Below, piece after piece: positions 15,808 to 23,916 of a DNA stretch of 42,286 bases (positions within the stretch are counted from its first letter, which is position 1; every line of letters begins with the position of its first letter). The stretch lies in NCBI GenBank assembly GCA_030681365.1, contig JAUXWH010000248.1, forward strand, positions 1-42,286, read 5' to 3'. The stretch comes from Bradyrhizobium sp. (lineage in GTDB: Bacteria > Pseudomonadota > Alphaproteobacteria > Rhizobiales > Xanthobacteraceae). The notes under the pieces are model-generated. The model made no database searches. It saw only the letters and a list, made by a program, of their open reading frames with translations, and was not told the DNA's origin. Both the position numbers and the translations under genes were made by a program.

Positions 15808-17004
15808 ATGGCTCACGACGCCCCCCAGGCCGCCGGCCCCACCAAGCTGGTGATCCGCAACATCGGGCTATTGCTGTCGGGCGCGCTGGAAAAGCCGATC
15901 CTGGATGCCGACACCATCGTCGCCGAGAACAGCAGGATCACCGCCATCGGCAAGGCCAAGGACGTCGACACCGCCGGCGCCACCACGACAGTCGACGCCA
16001 TGGGCACCACCGTGGCGCCGGGCCTGATCGACAGCCATGTGCATCCCGTTGCCGGCGACTGGACGCCGCGGCAGAACCAGATCGGCTGGATCGACAGTTT
16101 TCTGCACGGCGGCGTCACCACCATGATTTCGGCGGGCGAAGTGCACATGCCCGGCCGTCCGCGCGACGTGGTCGGCCTCAAGGCGATGGCGATTTTCGCG
16201 CAGCGCGCGTTCTGGACGCTGCGGCCCGGCGGCGTGAAGGTGCATGCCGGCGCGCCTGTCATCGAATGCGAGATGGTGGAGGAGGATTTCAAGGAGCTGG
16301 CGGCGGCGGGCGTCAAGCTGCTCGGCGAAGTCGGACTCGGCGGCGTCAAGGACGGCCCGACCGCGAAAAAGATGGTGGGATGGGCGCGCAAATACGGCAT
16401 CCAGAGCACCATCCACACCGGCGGTCCCTCGATCCCCGGCTCCGGCCTGATCGGCGCGGACGTGGTGCTGGAGGCCGACACCGACGTGATCGGCCATATC
16501 AATGGCGGCCACACCGCTTTGCCCGACAACGAGATCCGCTGCATCTGCGAGGGCTGCAAGCGCGGCCTCGAACTGGTGCACAACGGCAATGAGCGCTCCG
16601 CGCTCTACACGCTGCGGATCGCGCGCGAGATGGGTGACCTCAACCGCGTCATCCTCGGCACGGATTCGCCGGCCGGCTCCGGCGTGCAGCCGCTCGGCAT
16701 TTTGCGCATGGTGTCGATGCTGTCGTCGCTCGGCGACGTGCCGGCCGAACTGGCGTTCTGCTTCGCCACCGGCAACACCGCGCGGATGCGCGAACTCGAC
16801 TGCGGCCTGATCGAGGTCGGCCGCTCCGCCGATTTCGTCATCATGGACAAGGCGCAGCACTCCCCCGGCAAGACCATCCTCGACAGCGTGCAGCTCGGCG
16901 ACCTCCCCGGCATCGGCATGACCATCATCGACGGCATCGTCCGCACGACGCGGAGCCGCAACACCCCGCCGGCGACGAGGGTGCCGGAGATTGTCGGGCA
17001 TTAG
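15808..17004 (+). CDS. Enamidase-like cyclic amidohydrolase (6-oxo-1,4,5,6-tetrahydronicotinate type)
   Basis: 398 residues. Resemblance to enamidase of Eubacterium barkeri runs the whole length as I recall that protein: PGLIDSHVHPVAGDWTPRQ, LHGGVTTMISAGEVHMPGRP, GEVGLGGVKD, IHTGGPSIPGSG, HINGGHTALP, GTDSPAGSGVQPLGILR and, at the end, SRNTPPATR. Likely metal ligands fall in the right order and spacing: H77, H79, E174 (bridging), H203, H230, D286. Enamidase opens the reduced pyridine ring of tetrahydro-6-oxonicotinate to 2-formylglutarate plus ammonia. The ATG at 15808 follows AAGGA by eight bases. It stands alone on its strand, divergent from fpr. A hydantoinase-like relative with another cyclic amide substrate is the alternative. 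Confidence 0.8.
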   Translation: MAHDAPQAAGPTKLVIRNIGLLLSGALEKPILDADTIVAENSRITAIGKAKDVDTAGATTTVDAMGTTVAPGLIDSHVHPVAGDWTPRQNQIGWIDSFLHGGVTTMISAGEVHMPGRPRDVVGLKAMAIFAQRAFWTLRPGGVKVHAGAPVIECEMVEEDFKELAAAGVKLLGEVGLGGVKDGPTAKKMVGWARKYGIQSTIHTGGPSIPGSGLIGADVVLEADTDVIGHINGGHTALPDNEIRCICEGCKRGLELVHNGNERSALYTLRIAREMGDLNRVILGTDSPAGSGVQPLGILRMVSMLSSLGDVPAELAFCFATGNTARMRELDCGLIEVGRSADFVIMDKAQHSPGKTILDSVQLGDLPGIGMTIIDGIVRTTRSRNTPPATRVPEIVGH

Positions 17005-17114
17005 AGACCGCGCTTGGTCAGCTTCTGACCCACAATAGACATATCGATCTGAATTTATGAAATATCGGATCAACCGGCCGCGGACAGATGCCGAGCATCT
17101 TCGTGTCGTGATTG

Positions 17115-18161
17115 TTAGCAATCGTAATCGTCGTTGCTCTGCGGGCGGCACGGAGCTGCATTCTTGCAAGCGCGCCCCCGCCGCAAAGTCTCCGACGGCA
17201 GCTCGCAAAAGTGTCGCTTGTAGTCGAGCGAGAACTGGCTGAAGTGCCAAAAGCCGTGCCGCGCAGCGACATCGTAGACGCCGGAATGCGGATCGTAGCA
17301 GCGCTTGAGATCGCGGCGCACGCGGTTTAGCCGCATCGCGCGCCAATAGTGTATCGGGCTCGTGCCGAGCACCTCCTGAAAACAATAGCCGAGCTTGCGC
17401 GGGCTGGCGCCGACAGCCATGCAGACGTCCAGGATTGAGACGCGACGATCGTCGCTGGCCAGCATCATCTCGCAGGCGCGCGCAACCGTGCGCCTGCGCG
17501 CGGCGGCGCTGCGGCCGAGCTCGCAGGGCCGGACGGTCGGCAGCATGTCCATGATCTCCACGAGCAACGCATCCTCCAGCGCGCGCCAGGCGGCCGGATT
17601 GTCGAACGCCGAAGGCGTTTTGGCGAGATTGTCGTGGATCATCGCAAGCAGGGCACGGAACCGCGCCACCGGCGCTTCGTCCATCTCGATCACTCGCAAC
17701 TGATTCCAGACCGCGCGCGGCAATTCGACGTTGAAGTCGGCCGCGAGCTGTTCGATCAGCCTTGCGCTCATCACGGCGCCACGAAGCTCAAAACCCCTGG
17801 GTGTGCACATGTCGACCTCGGCGTCGATGCAGGCGATCACCTGGGCACCCGTGACGCTCGTGCCGTTGCAATTGACCTCGCCGCCGACTTGCCAAGGCAG
17901 CCCGATGCCAAAACTGTCTGACCCGAGCCGGCCGTACTGGCGGACCTGCTGGCTCGTTACCTCACGAAACACCTCGATCCGGGGAAGGGACAATTGCGTA
18001 AAACTGCCCGCGAACGGGCCGGCGCTGATCTGGTCGTAGCTTAGCCGCCAGCGGCCGAGATTTTTGCAATGCTCGTCGACGTCGGTGCTGGCCGAATGCA
18101 GTACCGCCGCAACCGGCGGGGGATCAGGGCTAAGAGGCGGCTTAACATCATGACTTAACAT
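17115..18161 (-). CDS. AraC-family transcriptional regulator (EutR/FeaR-like)
   Basis: 348 residues. The N-terminal 220 residues form a ligand-sensing part without strong motifs. The C-terminal AraC domain has two helix-turn-helix units (VSILDVCMAVGASPRKLGYCFQ and VYDVAARHGFWHFSQFS), and the LGTSPIHYWRAMRLNRVRRDL linker between them is typical. The ATG at 18161 is supported by GGAGAAACCG directly upstream; the open frame further up starts only with a weak TTG. It diverges from the serine hydrolase and copper amine oxidase genes and probably controls them in response to an amine, as FeaR does for tynA in E. coli (analogy, inference). Confidence 0.85.
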   Translation of the reverse strand: MLSHDVKPPLSPDPPPVAAVLHSASTDVDEHCKNLGRWRLSYDQISAGPFAGSFTQLSLPRIEVFREVTSQQVRQYGRLGSDSFGIGLPWQVGGEVNCNGTSVTGAQVIACIDAEVDMCTPRGFELRGAVMSARLIEQLAADFNVELPRAVWNQLRVIEMDEAPVARFRALLAMIHDNLAKTPSAFDNPAAWRALEDALLVEIMDMLPTVRPCELGRSAAARRRTVARACEMMLASDDRRVSILDVCMAVGASPRKLGYCFQEVLGTSPIHYWRAMRLNRVRRDLKRCYDPHSGVYDVAARHGFWHFSQFSLDYKRHFCELPSETLRRGRACKNAAPCRPQSNDDYDC

Positions 18162-18215
18162 CGGTTTCTCCGATCGCCAGCCCAGCAAGAAGCACGCCAG
18201 ACCGAAGCCGGCTCA

Positions 18216-18229
18216 GGCAAAATATTGCC
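18216..18229. promoter_or_regulatory. Inverted repeat GGCAA-N4-TTGCC in the divergent araC/hydrolase region
   Basis: GGCAAAATATTGCC has five-base arms around AATA. It lies 54 bases upstream of the regulator ATG and 67 bases upstream of the hydrolase ATG. It may be an operator or merely a short chance palindrome in the AT-richer promoter; AraC proteins usually use direct repeats, which lowers confidence. Confidence 0.3.
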
Positions 18230-18296
18230 GTATCTCGATAACGCTGGGAAGCCGTCGGACGCATTCTGGATGCTCGCTTTGGGTGGAGGAAATCAG

Positions 18297-19497
18297 ATGC
18301 GACCGACCGACATCATGCGCGGCAGCCCTGCGTCCCCGGATGCCCAGGTAACCCGCGCCAACTGGCGCAGCTTTCCGGCCATTCGCTGGGGCTTTACGCA
18401 TGTCAGGGAGGTGCTGCCGACGGCCGAGGTCCGCCGCTCCGCGACGCCGACCCCGATCGTCAGCGAACCGCGCGATTTATCGAGGCTCGGCTTCACCGCG
18501 CCCGATGGCAAGCCGACCACGGTCGAGGCAACGCTGCACGAAACCTTTAGCGATGCGCTGCTCGTCATGCATCGCGGCACGCTCATACACGAGTGGTACG
18601 GCGACGGCATGAGCGCGAACACCCCGCATCTGATCTGCTCGATCAGCAAGTCGATCGCCGGCACGCTCGGCGGCGTGCTGGCCGCGCGTGGCCTCATCGA
18701 TCCGGAAGCGACGGTGGTGAAATACATCCCCGAGCTGGAAGCTTCGGTCTACGGCACCTGTACCGTCCGCAACGTCCTCGACATGGCCGTGGCGATCCAG
18801 TTCGAGGAGGACTACGAGGATCCTGCCGGCGACGTCGCGCGCTACCGCTTCTCCTCCGGCTGGGACGTGCCGCCGCCCGGCGTCGAGCCCGGCCATCAGC
18901 GCAGCTATCTCACCACGCTGCGCGGCACGGGCAGGCCGCACGGGAAAGTATTCCACTACGTCTCGACCAACACTGAAGTGCTGGGCTGGGTCTATGAGCG
19001 CGCCTGCGGCATGCCGTACCCACGCATCCTGTCCGAATATCTCTGGCAGCCCATGGGCGCCGAGGACGATGCCTCCATGACGCTCGACAGCCACGGCATG
19101 GGCCGCATCGCCGGTGGATTATCGGTGACCGCGCGCGACCTGGCCCGGTTCGGCGAGATGATCCGCTGCCGCGGCATCGTCGGTGGACAGCAGGTGGTGC
19201 CGGGATGGTGGGTCGACGACATCCATACCAATGGCGATCCGAAGGCCTGGGCGGCCGGTGACCTTGCCGACATCTTCCCCGGCGCCCGCTACCGCAGCAA
19301 ATGGTACACGCTCGATCGATCCGTCGCGCAACGACCTCGCTGCGATCGGCATCCACGGCCAGTGGCTCTATGTTGATGCTTGTACGGACACCGTCATCGT
19401 CAAGCTCGCGACTCAGCCCAAGGCGATGGACGTGCCGCTGGACCATCGCTGGCTCGCCGCCTTCCGCGCCATCACCGCGCACCTCGTGCCCCGCTAG
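18297..19497 (+). pseudogene. Class C beta-lactamase/NylB-like serine hydrolase, frameshifted near its C-terminus
   Basis: The frame from the ATG at 18297 (GGAGGA six bases upstream) encodes a DD-peptidase/beta-lactamase fold: catalytic SxxK in SISKS, YVSTNTEVLGWVYERA with the expected Tyr, and MTLDSHGMGRIAGGLSVTARDLARFGEM. It resembles 6-aminohexanoate-dimer hydrolases, which cut linear amides. After SKWYTLD the frame runs into unrelated codons and stops at 19376. The family C-terminus (NDLAAIGIHGQWLYVD to AFRAITAHLVPR) continues in another frame to 19497. The break is at GATCGATC (19314-19321); removing one GATC restores a 398-residue frame. It may be a real mutation, a slippage switch or a sequencing error. 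It precedes the amine oxidase gene by 16 bases, so the two are probably co-transcribed. Confidence 0.85.
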
Positions 19498-19513
19498 ATC
19501 ATAGGACGCCGCA

Positions 19514-21505
19514 ATGCTGGATTCCGTCAAAACCGGGGCGCAGGCGCGGAGCGCAGCACCTCATCCGCTTGATCCGCTGACGTCAGCGGAAATCGCCGCG
19601 GCCTGCGCACTGGTGCGCGCAGCCGCGAGATCGCCGGAGACCTGCCGATTTCCGATGGTGCGGCTGGAAGAGCCGACCAAGCAGGAACTGGTTGATGGCA
19701 CCGGGTTGTCGCGCCGCGCCTTCGTGCTGACGCTCGACGTCGTCAGCGGCGAGGCGATCGAACACATCGTCGATTTCGACCGCAACGAGATCGTGGCACG
19801 CAGTGTCGTGCCGAATCGCGAGGCTCCCTACGGCCAGCCGCCGGTAATGCTCGAGGAGTTCTTCAAATGCGAGGCGGTGGTCAAGGCCGATCCCGGGTGG
19901 CGCGCGGCGATGCATCGCCGAGGGTTGAGCGACAAGGATATCGAGCTCGTTCAGATCGACCCGTTCTCCTCCGGTTTCTTCGGCATGGAATTCGAGCGGG
20001 GCGCCCGCATCGTCCGCGCCGTCAGCTACTTTCGCGAGCATCCGCAGGACAACGGTTACGCCCATCCGATTGAAGGCGTGGTCGCCGTGGTCGACTTGAT
20101 CGCGGGCAGGGTCGTCGACCTCACCGATGAAGACCCGATCGTGCCAATCCCACGCAAGAAGCGGAACTACGGCGCGCACGAGACCAAGGACCTGCGCGCT
20201 GACATCAAGCCGCTGCATATCGAGCAGCCGGAGGGCCCGAGCTTTCACGTCGATGGCTGGAAGGTCGAGTGGCAGAAGTGGAGCTTTCGCGTCGGCTTCA
20301 CACCGCGTGAAGGGCTGGTGCTGCAACAGCTCGCCTACCAGGACGGCGCGCGCAAGCGCCCCTTGATTCATCGCGCCAGCGTCACCGAAATGGTGGTGCC
20401 CTATGCGGATCCGACCGCGAACCATTTTTGGAAGTCGGCGTTCGATGCCGGCGAATACGGGCTCGGCATGCTCGCCAACGCGCTCGAGCTCGGCTGCGAC
20501 TGCCTCGGCAACATCCATTATTTCGACGTGCCGGCCGCCGACAGCAAGGGTGAGCCTTATCTCATGCAGAATGCCATCTGCATGCATGAAGAAGACTACG
20601 GAATCGCCTGGAAGCATTACGAATTCCGTAACGGTCTGTTCGAAGTGCGACGCTCGCGGCGGCTCGTCATCTCGTTCTTCGCCACCGTCGGCAATTACGA
20701 TTACGGCTTTTACTGGTATCTCTACCAGGACGGCACGATCCAGCTCGAGACAAAACTCACCGGCATCATCCAGACCGCAGCCGTGCAGCCTGGCGAGAAA
20801 TACAAATGGGGCGGCATGGTCGACGACAATCTTGGCGGCCCCACGCACCAACACTTCTTCAACGTCCGCCTCCACATGGATCTCGACGGCGGCGGCAACA
20901 CCGTCAGCGAGCACGACTTTGTGCCGCGGCCCTGGGGATCGGACAATCCGCATGGTAACGTGTTCGATACCACGACGCGCGTGCTGTCGCGCGAGCGCGA
21001 TGCGGCTGCGATCGCCAACGGCGAGACCGGGCGCTTCTGGAAGATATGCAATCCAAACGAGACCAATTCGGTTGGCGGCGCCCCGGCCTACAAGCTCGCC
21101 GTCAATCCGGGCCCGCTGATGCTGGCGCAGGAGGGCAGCTACGTGCACAGCCGCGGCGGCTTTGCCACGAAACACGTCTGGGTCACGGCCTTCGACCCGG
21201 CCGAGAAATACGCCAGCGGCGACTATCCCAACGTCCATGCCGGCGGCGACGGCCTGCCGCGTTACGCCGCGCAGAACCGCAACATCGAGAATGCCGATAT
21301 CGTGGTGTGGCACTCTTTCGGCCACACCCATGTCTGCAAGCCCGAGGACTTTCCGATCATGCCGGTCGAATATGTCGGCTTCACGCTGAAGCCGACCGGC
21401 TTCTTCGCGGCCAATGCGGCCGGCGACATTCCGCCGGACCGCAACGCGCGCAGCGTCCTGGCGGGCGAGCAGAGGCCGGGCGGTTCGTGCTGCCAGGGGA
21501 CTTGA
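19514..21505 (+). CDS. Copper-containing primary-amine oxidase
   Basis: 663 residues, normal for bacterial and fungal copper amine oxidases, without a signal peptide. The TPQ cofactor is made from Y395 in TVGNYDYGFYW. Copper ligands are H445 and H447 in THQHFFNVRLHMDLDGGGN, with H600 in VVWHSFGHTH. The catalytic-base Asp region (YFDVPAADSKGEPY) and the N2/N3 domains (residues about 40-250) are complete. It oxidises a primary amine to aldehyde, ammonia and hydrogen peroxide. The ATG at 19514 follows AGGA by eight bases. It lies just after the serine hydrolase and divergent from an AraC regulator, a set that fits release and oxidation of an amine as nitrogen or carbon source. Confidence 0.93.
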   Translation: MLDSVKTGAQARSAAPHPLDPLTSAEIAAACALVRAAARSPETCRFPMVRLEEPTKQELVDGTGLSRRAFVLTLDVVSGEAIEHIVDFDRNEIVARSVVPNREAPYGQPPVMLEEFFKCEAVVKADPGWRAAMHRRGLSDKDIELVQIDPFSSGFFGMEFERGARIVRAVSYFREHPQDNGYAHPIEGVVAVVDLIAGRVVDLTDEDPIVPIPRKKRNYGAHETKDLRADIKPLHIEQPEGPSFHVDGWKVEWQKWSFRVGFTPREGLVLQQLAYQDGARKRPLIHRASVTEMVVPYADPTANHFWKSAFDAGEYGLGMLANALELGCDCLGNIHYFDVPAADSKGEPYLMQNAICMHEEDYGIAWKHYEFRNGLFEVRRSRRLVISFFATVGNYDYGFYWYLYQDGTIQLETKLTGIIQTAAVQPGEKYKWGGMVDDNLGGPTHQHFFNVRLHMDLDGGGNTVSEHDFVPRPWGSDNPHGNVFDTTTRVLSRERDAAAIANGETGRFWKICNPNETNSVGGAPAYKLAVNPGPLMLAQEGSYVHSRGGFATKHVWVTAFDPAEKYASGDYPNVHAGGDGLPRYAAQNRNIENADIVVWHSFGHTHVCKPEDFPIMPVEYVGFTLKPTGFFAANAAGDIPPDRNARSVLAGEQRPGGSCCQGT

Positions 21506-21591
21506 GGCCCCATCAGGACGCATAATGCTGCGGACCGGTCTGCACCGTGATCGGACAAGCCGTGGAAGCCGGGTGGATCGCCGCTCGAGCG

Positions 21592-22701
21592 TTAGCATCG
21601 GCTTGATGGCAAGCCGGCACGAGCCAGATCACACACGATCGGCTGGACGAACGAGACGCCGAACCATCTGTTCGTCAACGAGCTGACGTTGTCGACAAAG
21701 GGGATCGGCGGCAGGTGCGGCAGGTAGGATGCATACGGCATCACTTTGGCGAGCGTTACCCTGTACGGAAACCGGGCGAGGAAAGCCTTGTTCATTCCGC
21801 CGTCCAGCCCGCTGTAGATCGGGGCCACGGGCACGTCGCCTTCGAGCAGTCGCGCGTATTCGAGTTCGTCGGCGCGCTGCTTTTCCAGCGCCCGCCGCGC
21901 GATTTCCGGATTGACGACGAAGGCTGGGCATTTTTTGGCGGGATTGAACGCAAGGGGATGCGGCGAATTCGGCGGGGGCTGCGCATCGAATACATATTGG
22001 CGATCGCACACATCCACTTTGGGTTCGAGTTGCGTCGTCTCGAAATGATCGTTGCCGATCTTGAGCCTTTTCCAGAAGGCCAGGTTGGGATTATTCCGAT
22101 GCCGCGCCAGATTCGCCGGCGTCAGGCGGAACGGATAGGCCTGGACCTGGAACGATGGCCGACCGCGAAGCGAGTCGCGCGCCAGCGAATAGATTTCGCT
22201 GATCTGCTCGTCGGTCATGGCATAGCAACCGCTCGACCAGCAGTCGCCGTGGATCATGAGGAAGCTGCCGTCGCGCTTGTTCGCCTTGTCGAATTTGTTG
22301 GGGTAGCCGAGGTTGATCGAAAGATAGAAGCTGGAGTTGGGATTCATCAACTCGGGTGTAACGGTGTAGAACCCCTCCGGCGCCTGGCGGTCGCCCTCCT
22401 GCAACTTCGGTCCGAGATCGCCCGACCACCGGCAGATCGGATAGGTCTTGAGGATCTGGAAACGGCCTGACGTGTCCTGCTTCCAGACTTCGAGCTCGGC
22501 TTCCTCCTTGAATAGGCGCACCACGATAGGTGAATATTTCGGCATCTTCTTCTGTTGGAGCAGCGAGAGCAGTTCGGCAGGCAGTTCCTGCGTTGCCTTG
22601 GCCGGCAACCGGTTGCTGCTTTCGCCAAGGCACGTGACCGGCATCAGCCCCGCCGCGAGAGCGGTCAATACAAGTGCGCGTCGGACCATGGCGCGGATCA
22701 C
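21592..22701 (-). CDS. Secreted L,D-transpeptidase family protein (YkuD/ErfK type)
   Basis: 369-residue precursor. The signal region MVRRALVLTALAAGLMPVTCLGES ends in a possible lipobox-like VTCLG or a plain cleavage site. The YkuD domain spans about residues 55-165: VVRLFKEEAELEVWKQD, YPICRWSGDLGPK, EGFYTVTPELMNP, and the catalytic motif HGDCWSSGCYAM with H151 and nucleophile C159. The C-terminal 200 residues are of unknown role. Such enzymes cross-link peptidoglycan or attach proteins in the periplasm. GGAGG seven bases upstream points to a GTG start at 22701 rather than the ATG at 22689 or codons further out. It is convergent with the amine oxidase gene. Confidence 0.85.
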   Translation of the reverse strand: MIRAMVRRALVLTALAAGLMPVTCLGESSNRLPAKATQELPAELLSLLQQKKMPKYSPIVVRLFKEEAELEVWKQDTSGRFQILKTYPICRWSGDLGPKLQEGDRQAPEGFYTVTPELMNPNSSFYLSINLGYPNKFDKANKRDGSFLMIHGDCWSSGCYAMTDEQISEIYSLARDSLRGRPSFQVQAYPFRLTPANLARHRNNPNLAFWKRLKIGNDHFETTQLEPKVDVCDRQYVFDAQPPPNSPHPLAFNPAKKCPAFVVNPEIARRALEKQRADELEYARLLEGDVPVAPIYSGLDGGMNKAFLARFPYRVTLAKVMPYASYLPHLPPIPFVDNVSSLTNRWFGVSFVQPIVCDLARAGLPSSRC

Positions 22702-22782
22702 TGCCGAACCTCCGACGGGAACATTTGATTTTTCATGGTCGCGCCTCGATTGCAGAGGCCCGAAGAACATGAGCATTTCGCC

Positions 22783-22810
22783 AGGACATTGGAACCAGGA
22801 CATTGGAACC
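22783..22810. repeat. 14-bp perfect tandem duplication
   Basis: AGGACATTGGAACC occurs twice with no gap (22783-22796 and 22797-22810), about 95 bases upstream of the transpeptidase start. It is probably replication slippage; it could also double a regulator half-site. Confidence 0.75.
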
Positions 22811-22954
22811 AGATCGCCTTTCAGGTCGCGGCGGGCCTCGCCACCCCGTGACTTAACCTAAGCTGTGGCGTTTGACCCTGCGGTCATTTGACAGCTTCCG
22901 AATCGTAAAGGCATCGACATGGCCGAGATCGCACTGAAGTTCAAGGACGCGCAC

Positions 22955-22989
22955 GCTCGGCGACGTGCCCGCCGAACTCGCGCTCTGCT
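22955..22989 (+). pseudogene. Relic fragment of an enamidase-like gene
   Basis: These 35 bases match 16728-16762 inside the intact enamidase-like gene with three changes, all at third codon positions (both read LGDVPAELA, then F or L, then C). Silent-only differences point to a former coding copy, not a chance match. The resemblance stops at once on both sides, and no amidohydrolase frame survives. It lies directly before the second NMT1-type ABC transporter. Confidence 0.5.
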
Positions 22990-23085
22990 CTCGGCGCAGC
23001 AATGCCCTGCCCGTCGAATTGGCTCACAGCAGCGAACTGAACCAGTCGAATACCGTCTTCCGGCCGTTCAGGACGGTGTCGTTGC

Positions 23086-23904
23086 TCAGGTCTTGCCCAT
23101 CCAGGGAATCAGACGCGCTTCCAGCGCAAGGAAGCCCCTGTTCAGCGCGTAGCCTGTCAGCGCGAGATAGAAAACGGCGGCGTACATCAAGTCAGGCCGC
23201 ATCGCGTACTGCATCTCGACGAGGTAGTACCCGACGCCGCTGGAGCCTGCGATCATTTCCGACAGCACGGCGACAACGAGACACAGGCTCGTGGCGGTCC
23301 GCAACCCGGCGGCGATCGCCGGCAACGTCGCGGGAAGGACTACGCCATAGAGCATCCGGGTCGACGAAATCCGGAAGGTCCGGGCGGTCTGGATCAGCGT
23401 ATCGTCGATGGAAGCGACGCCCACGAAGGTGGTGGTGAAAATCGGAAAGAAGCTCGCCAGCGCCACGATGAATATCTTCAGCGCGTCATCGACGCCGAGA
23501 AACAGAATCAGCGGCGGGATAATCGCCGGCGTCGGCATCGGACGAACGATTTCAATCAGGGGAAGCAGGCCGCAGCGCAGCGCGCGATTCCTCGCCAGAA
23601 CGATCCCGAGCGCGATGCCCGCCACCGAGGCCGCGACATAGCCGATCGCGGCCCTGCGCAGGGTGGCGGCGAGCGAAACAAGAATCTCGCCGCCCGCCAG
23701 CTGGGCCACGGCTGCCGCAAGAATGTGGGAGACGGGCGGCCAGTAGGCGCTGACGATCCAGCCGGCCCGCGACGACAGTTCCCAGAGCAATAGAAGCGCG
23801 ACGATCAGCAAAACCCCCGGCGCGCGGCTGCCCGGCCGCAAACGGACGGTCCCGGTTCGGGTCCGTCCGATGCTTGCGTCGTCAGGTATGTCAGCCGCTG
23901 TCAC
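23086..23904 (-). CDS. ABC transporter permease (SsuC/TauC-type), second island
   Basis: 272-residue inner-membrane protein with about six helices. Conserved parts are IVRPMPTPAIIPPLILFLGV and the ATPase-docking loop ARTFRISSTRMLYGVVLPATLP. The GTG at 23904 is preceded by AAGGAG with a five-base gap, which supports it. It follows the binding-protein gene by 12 bases and is last in an operon running ATPase, permease, binding protein, permease. It pairs with the permease at 24897-25667 to form a two-permease importer. Confidence 0.88.
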   Translation of the reverse strand: MTAADIPDDASIGRTRTGTVRLRPGSRAPGVLLIVALLLLWELSSRAGWIVSAYWPPVSHILAAAVAQLAGGEILVSLAATLRRAAIGYVAASVAGIALGIVLARNRALRCGLLPLIEIVRPMPTPAIIPPLILFLGVDDALKIFIVALASFFPIFTTTFVGVASIDDTLIQTARTFRISSTRMLYGVVLPATLPAIAAGLRTATSLCLVVAVLSEMIAGSSGVGYYLVEMQYAMRPDLMYAAVFYLALTGYALNRGFLALEARLIPWMGKT

Positions 23905-23916
23905 CCCGGCTCCTTG

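Larger units (their letters stand above)
22702..23085. other. Gene-free stretch with upstream region of the transpeptidase gene and gene relics
   Basis: 384 bases without a complete gene. It holds the ribosome site of the transpeptidase gene, a 14-bp tandem duplication (22783-22810), the enamidase-like fragment (22955-22989) and, on the minus strand at about 23023-23082, a short open tail reading NDTVLNGRKTVFDWFSSLL and a stop, which looks like the end of a lost gene. The mix suggests a deletion scar at the left edge of the second catabolic island. Confidence 0.55.

Noticed and set aside
17005..17114. Possible terminator or small RNA between the enamidase-like and AraC genes
   Set aside because: No stem followed by a T run and no conserved structure could be seen.
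15868..17385. A 505-codon open frame antisense to the enamidase-like gene
   Set aside because: Shadow frame that crosses the end of the AraC gene; composition unlike real proteins of the window.
19583..21598. A 671-codon open frame antisense to the amine oxidase gene
   Set aside because: It mirrors the complementary frame of a GC-rich gene, has no recognisable domain, and the opposite strand carries a complete copper amine oxidase.
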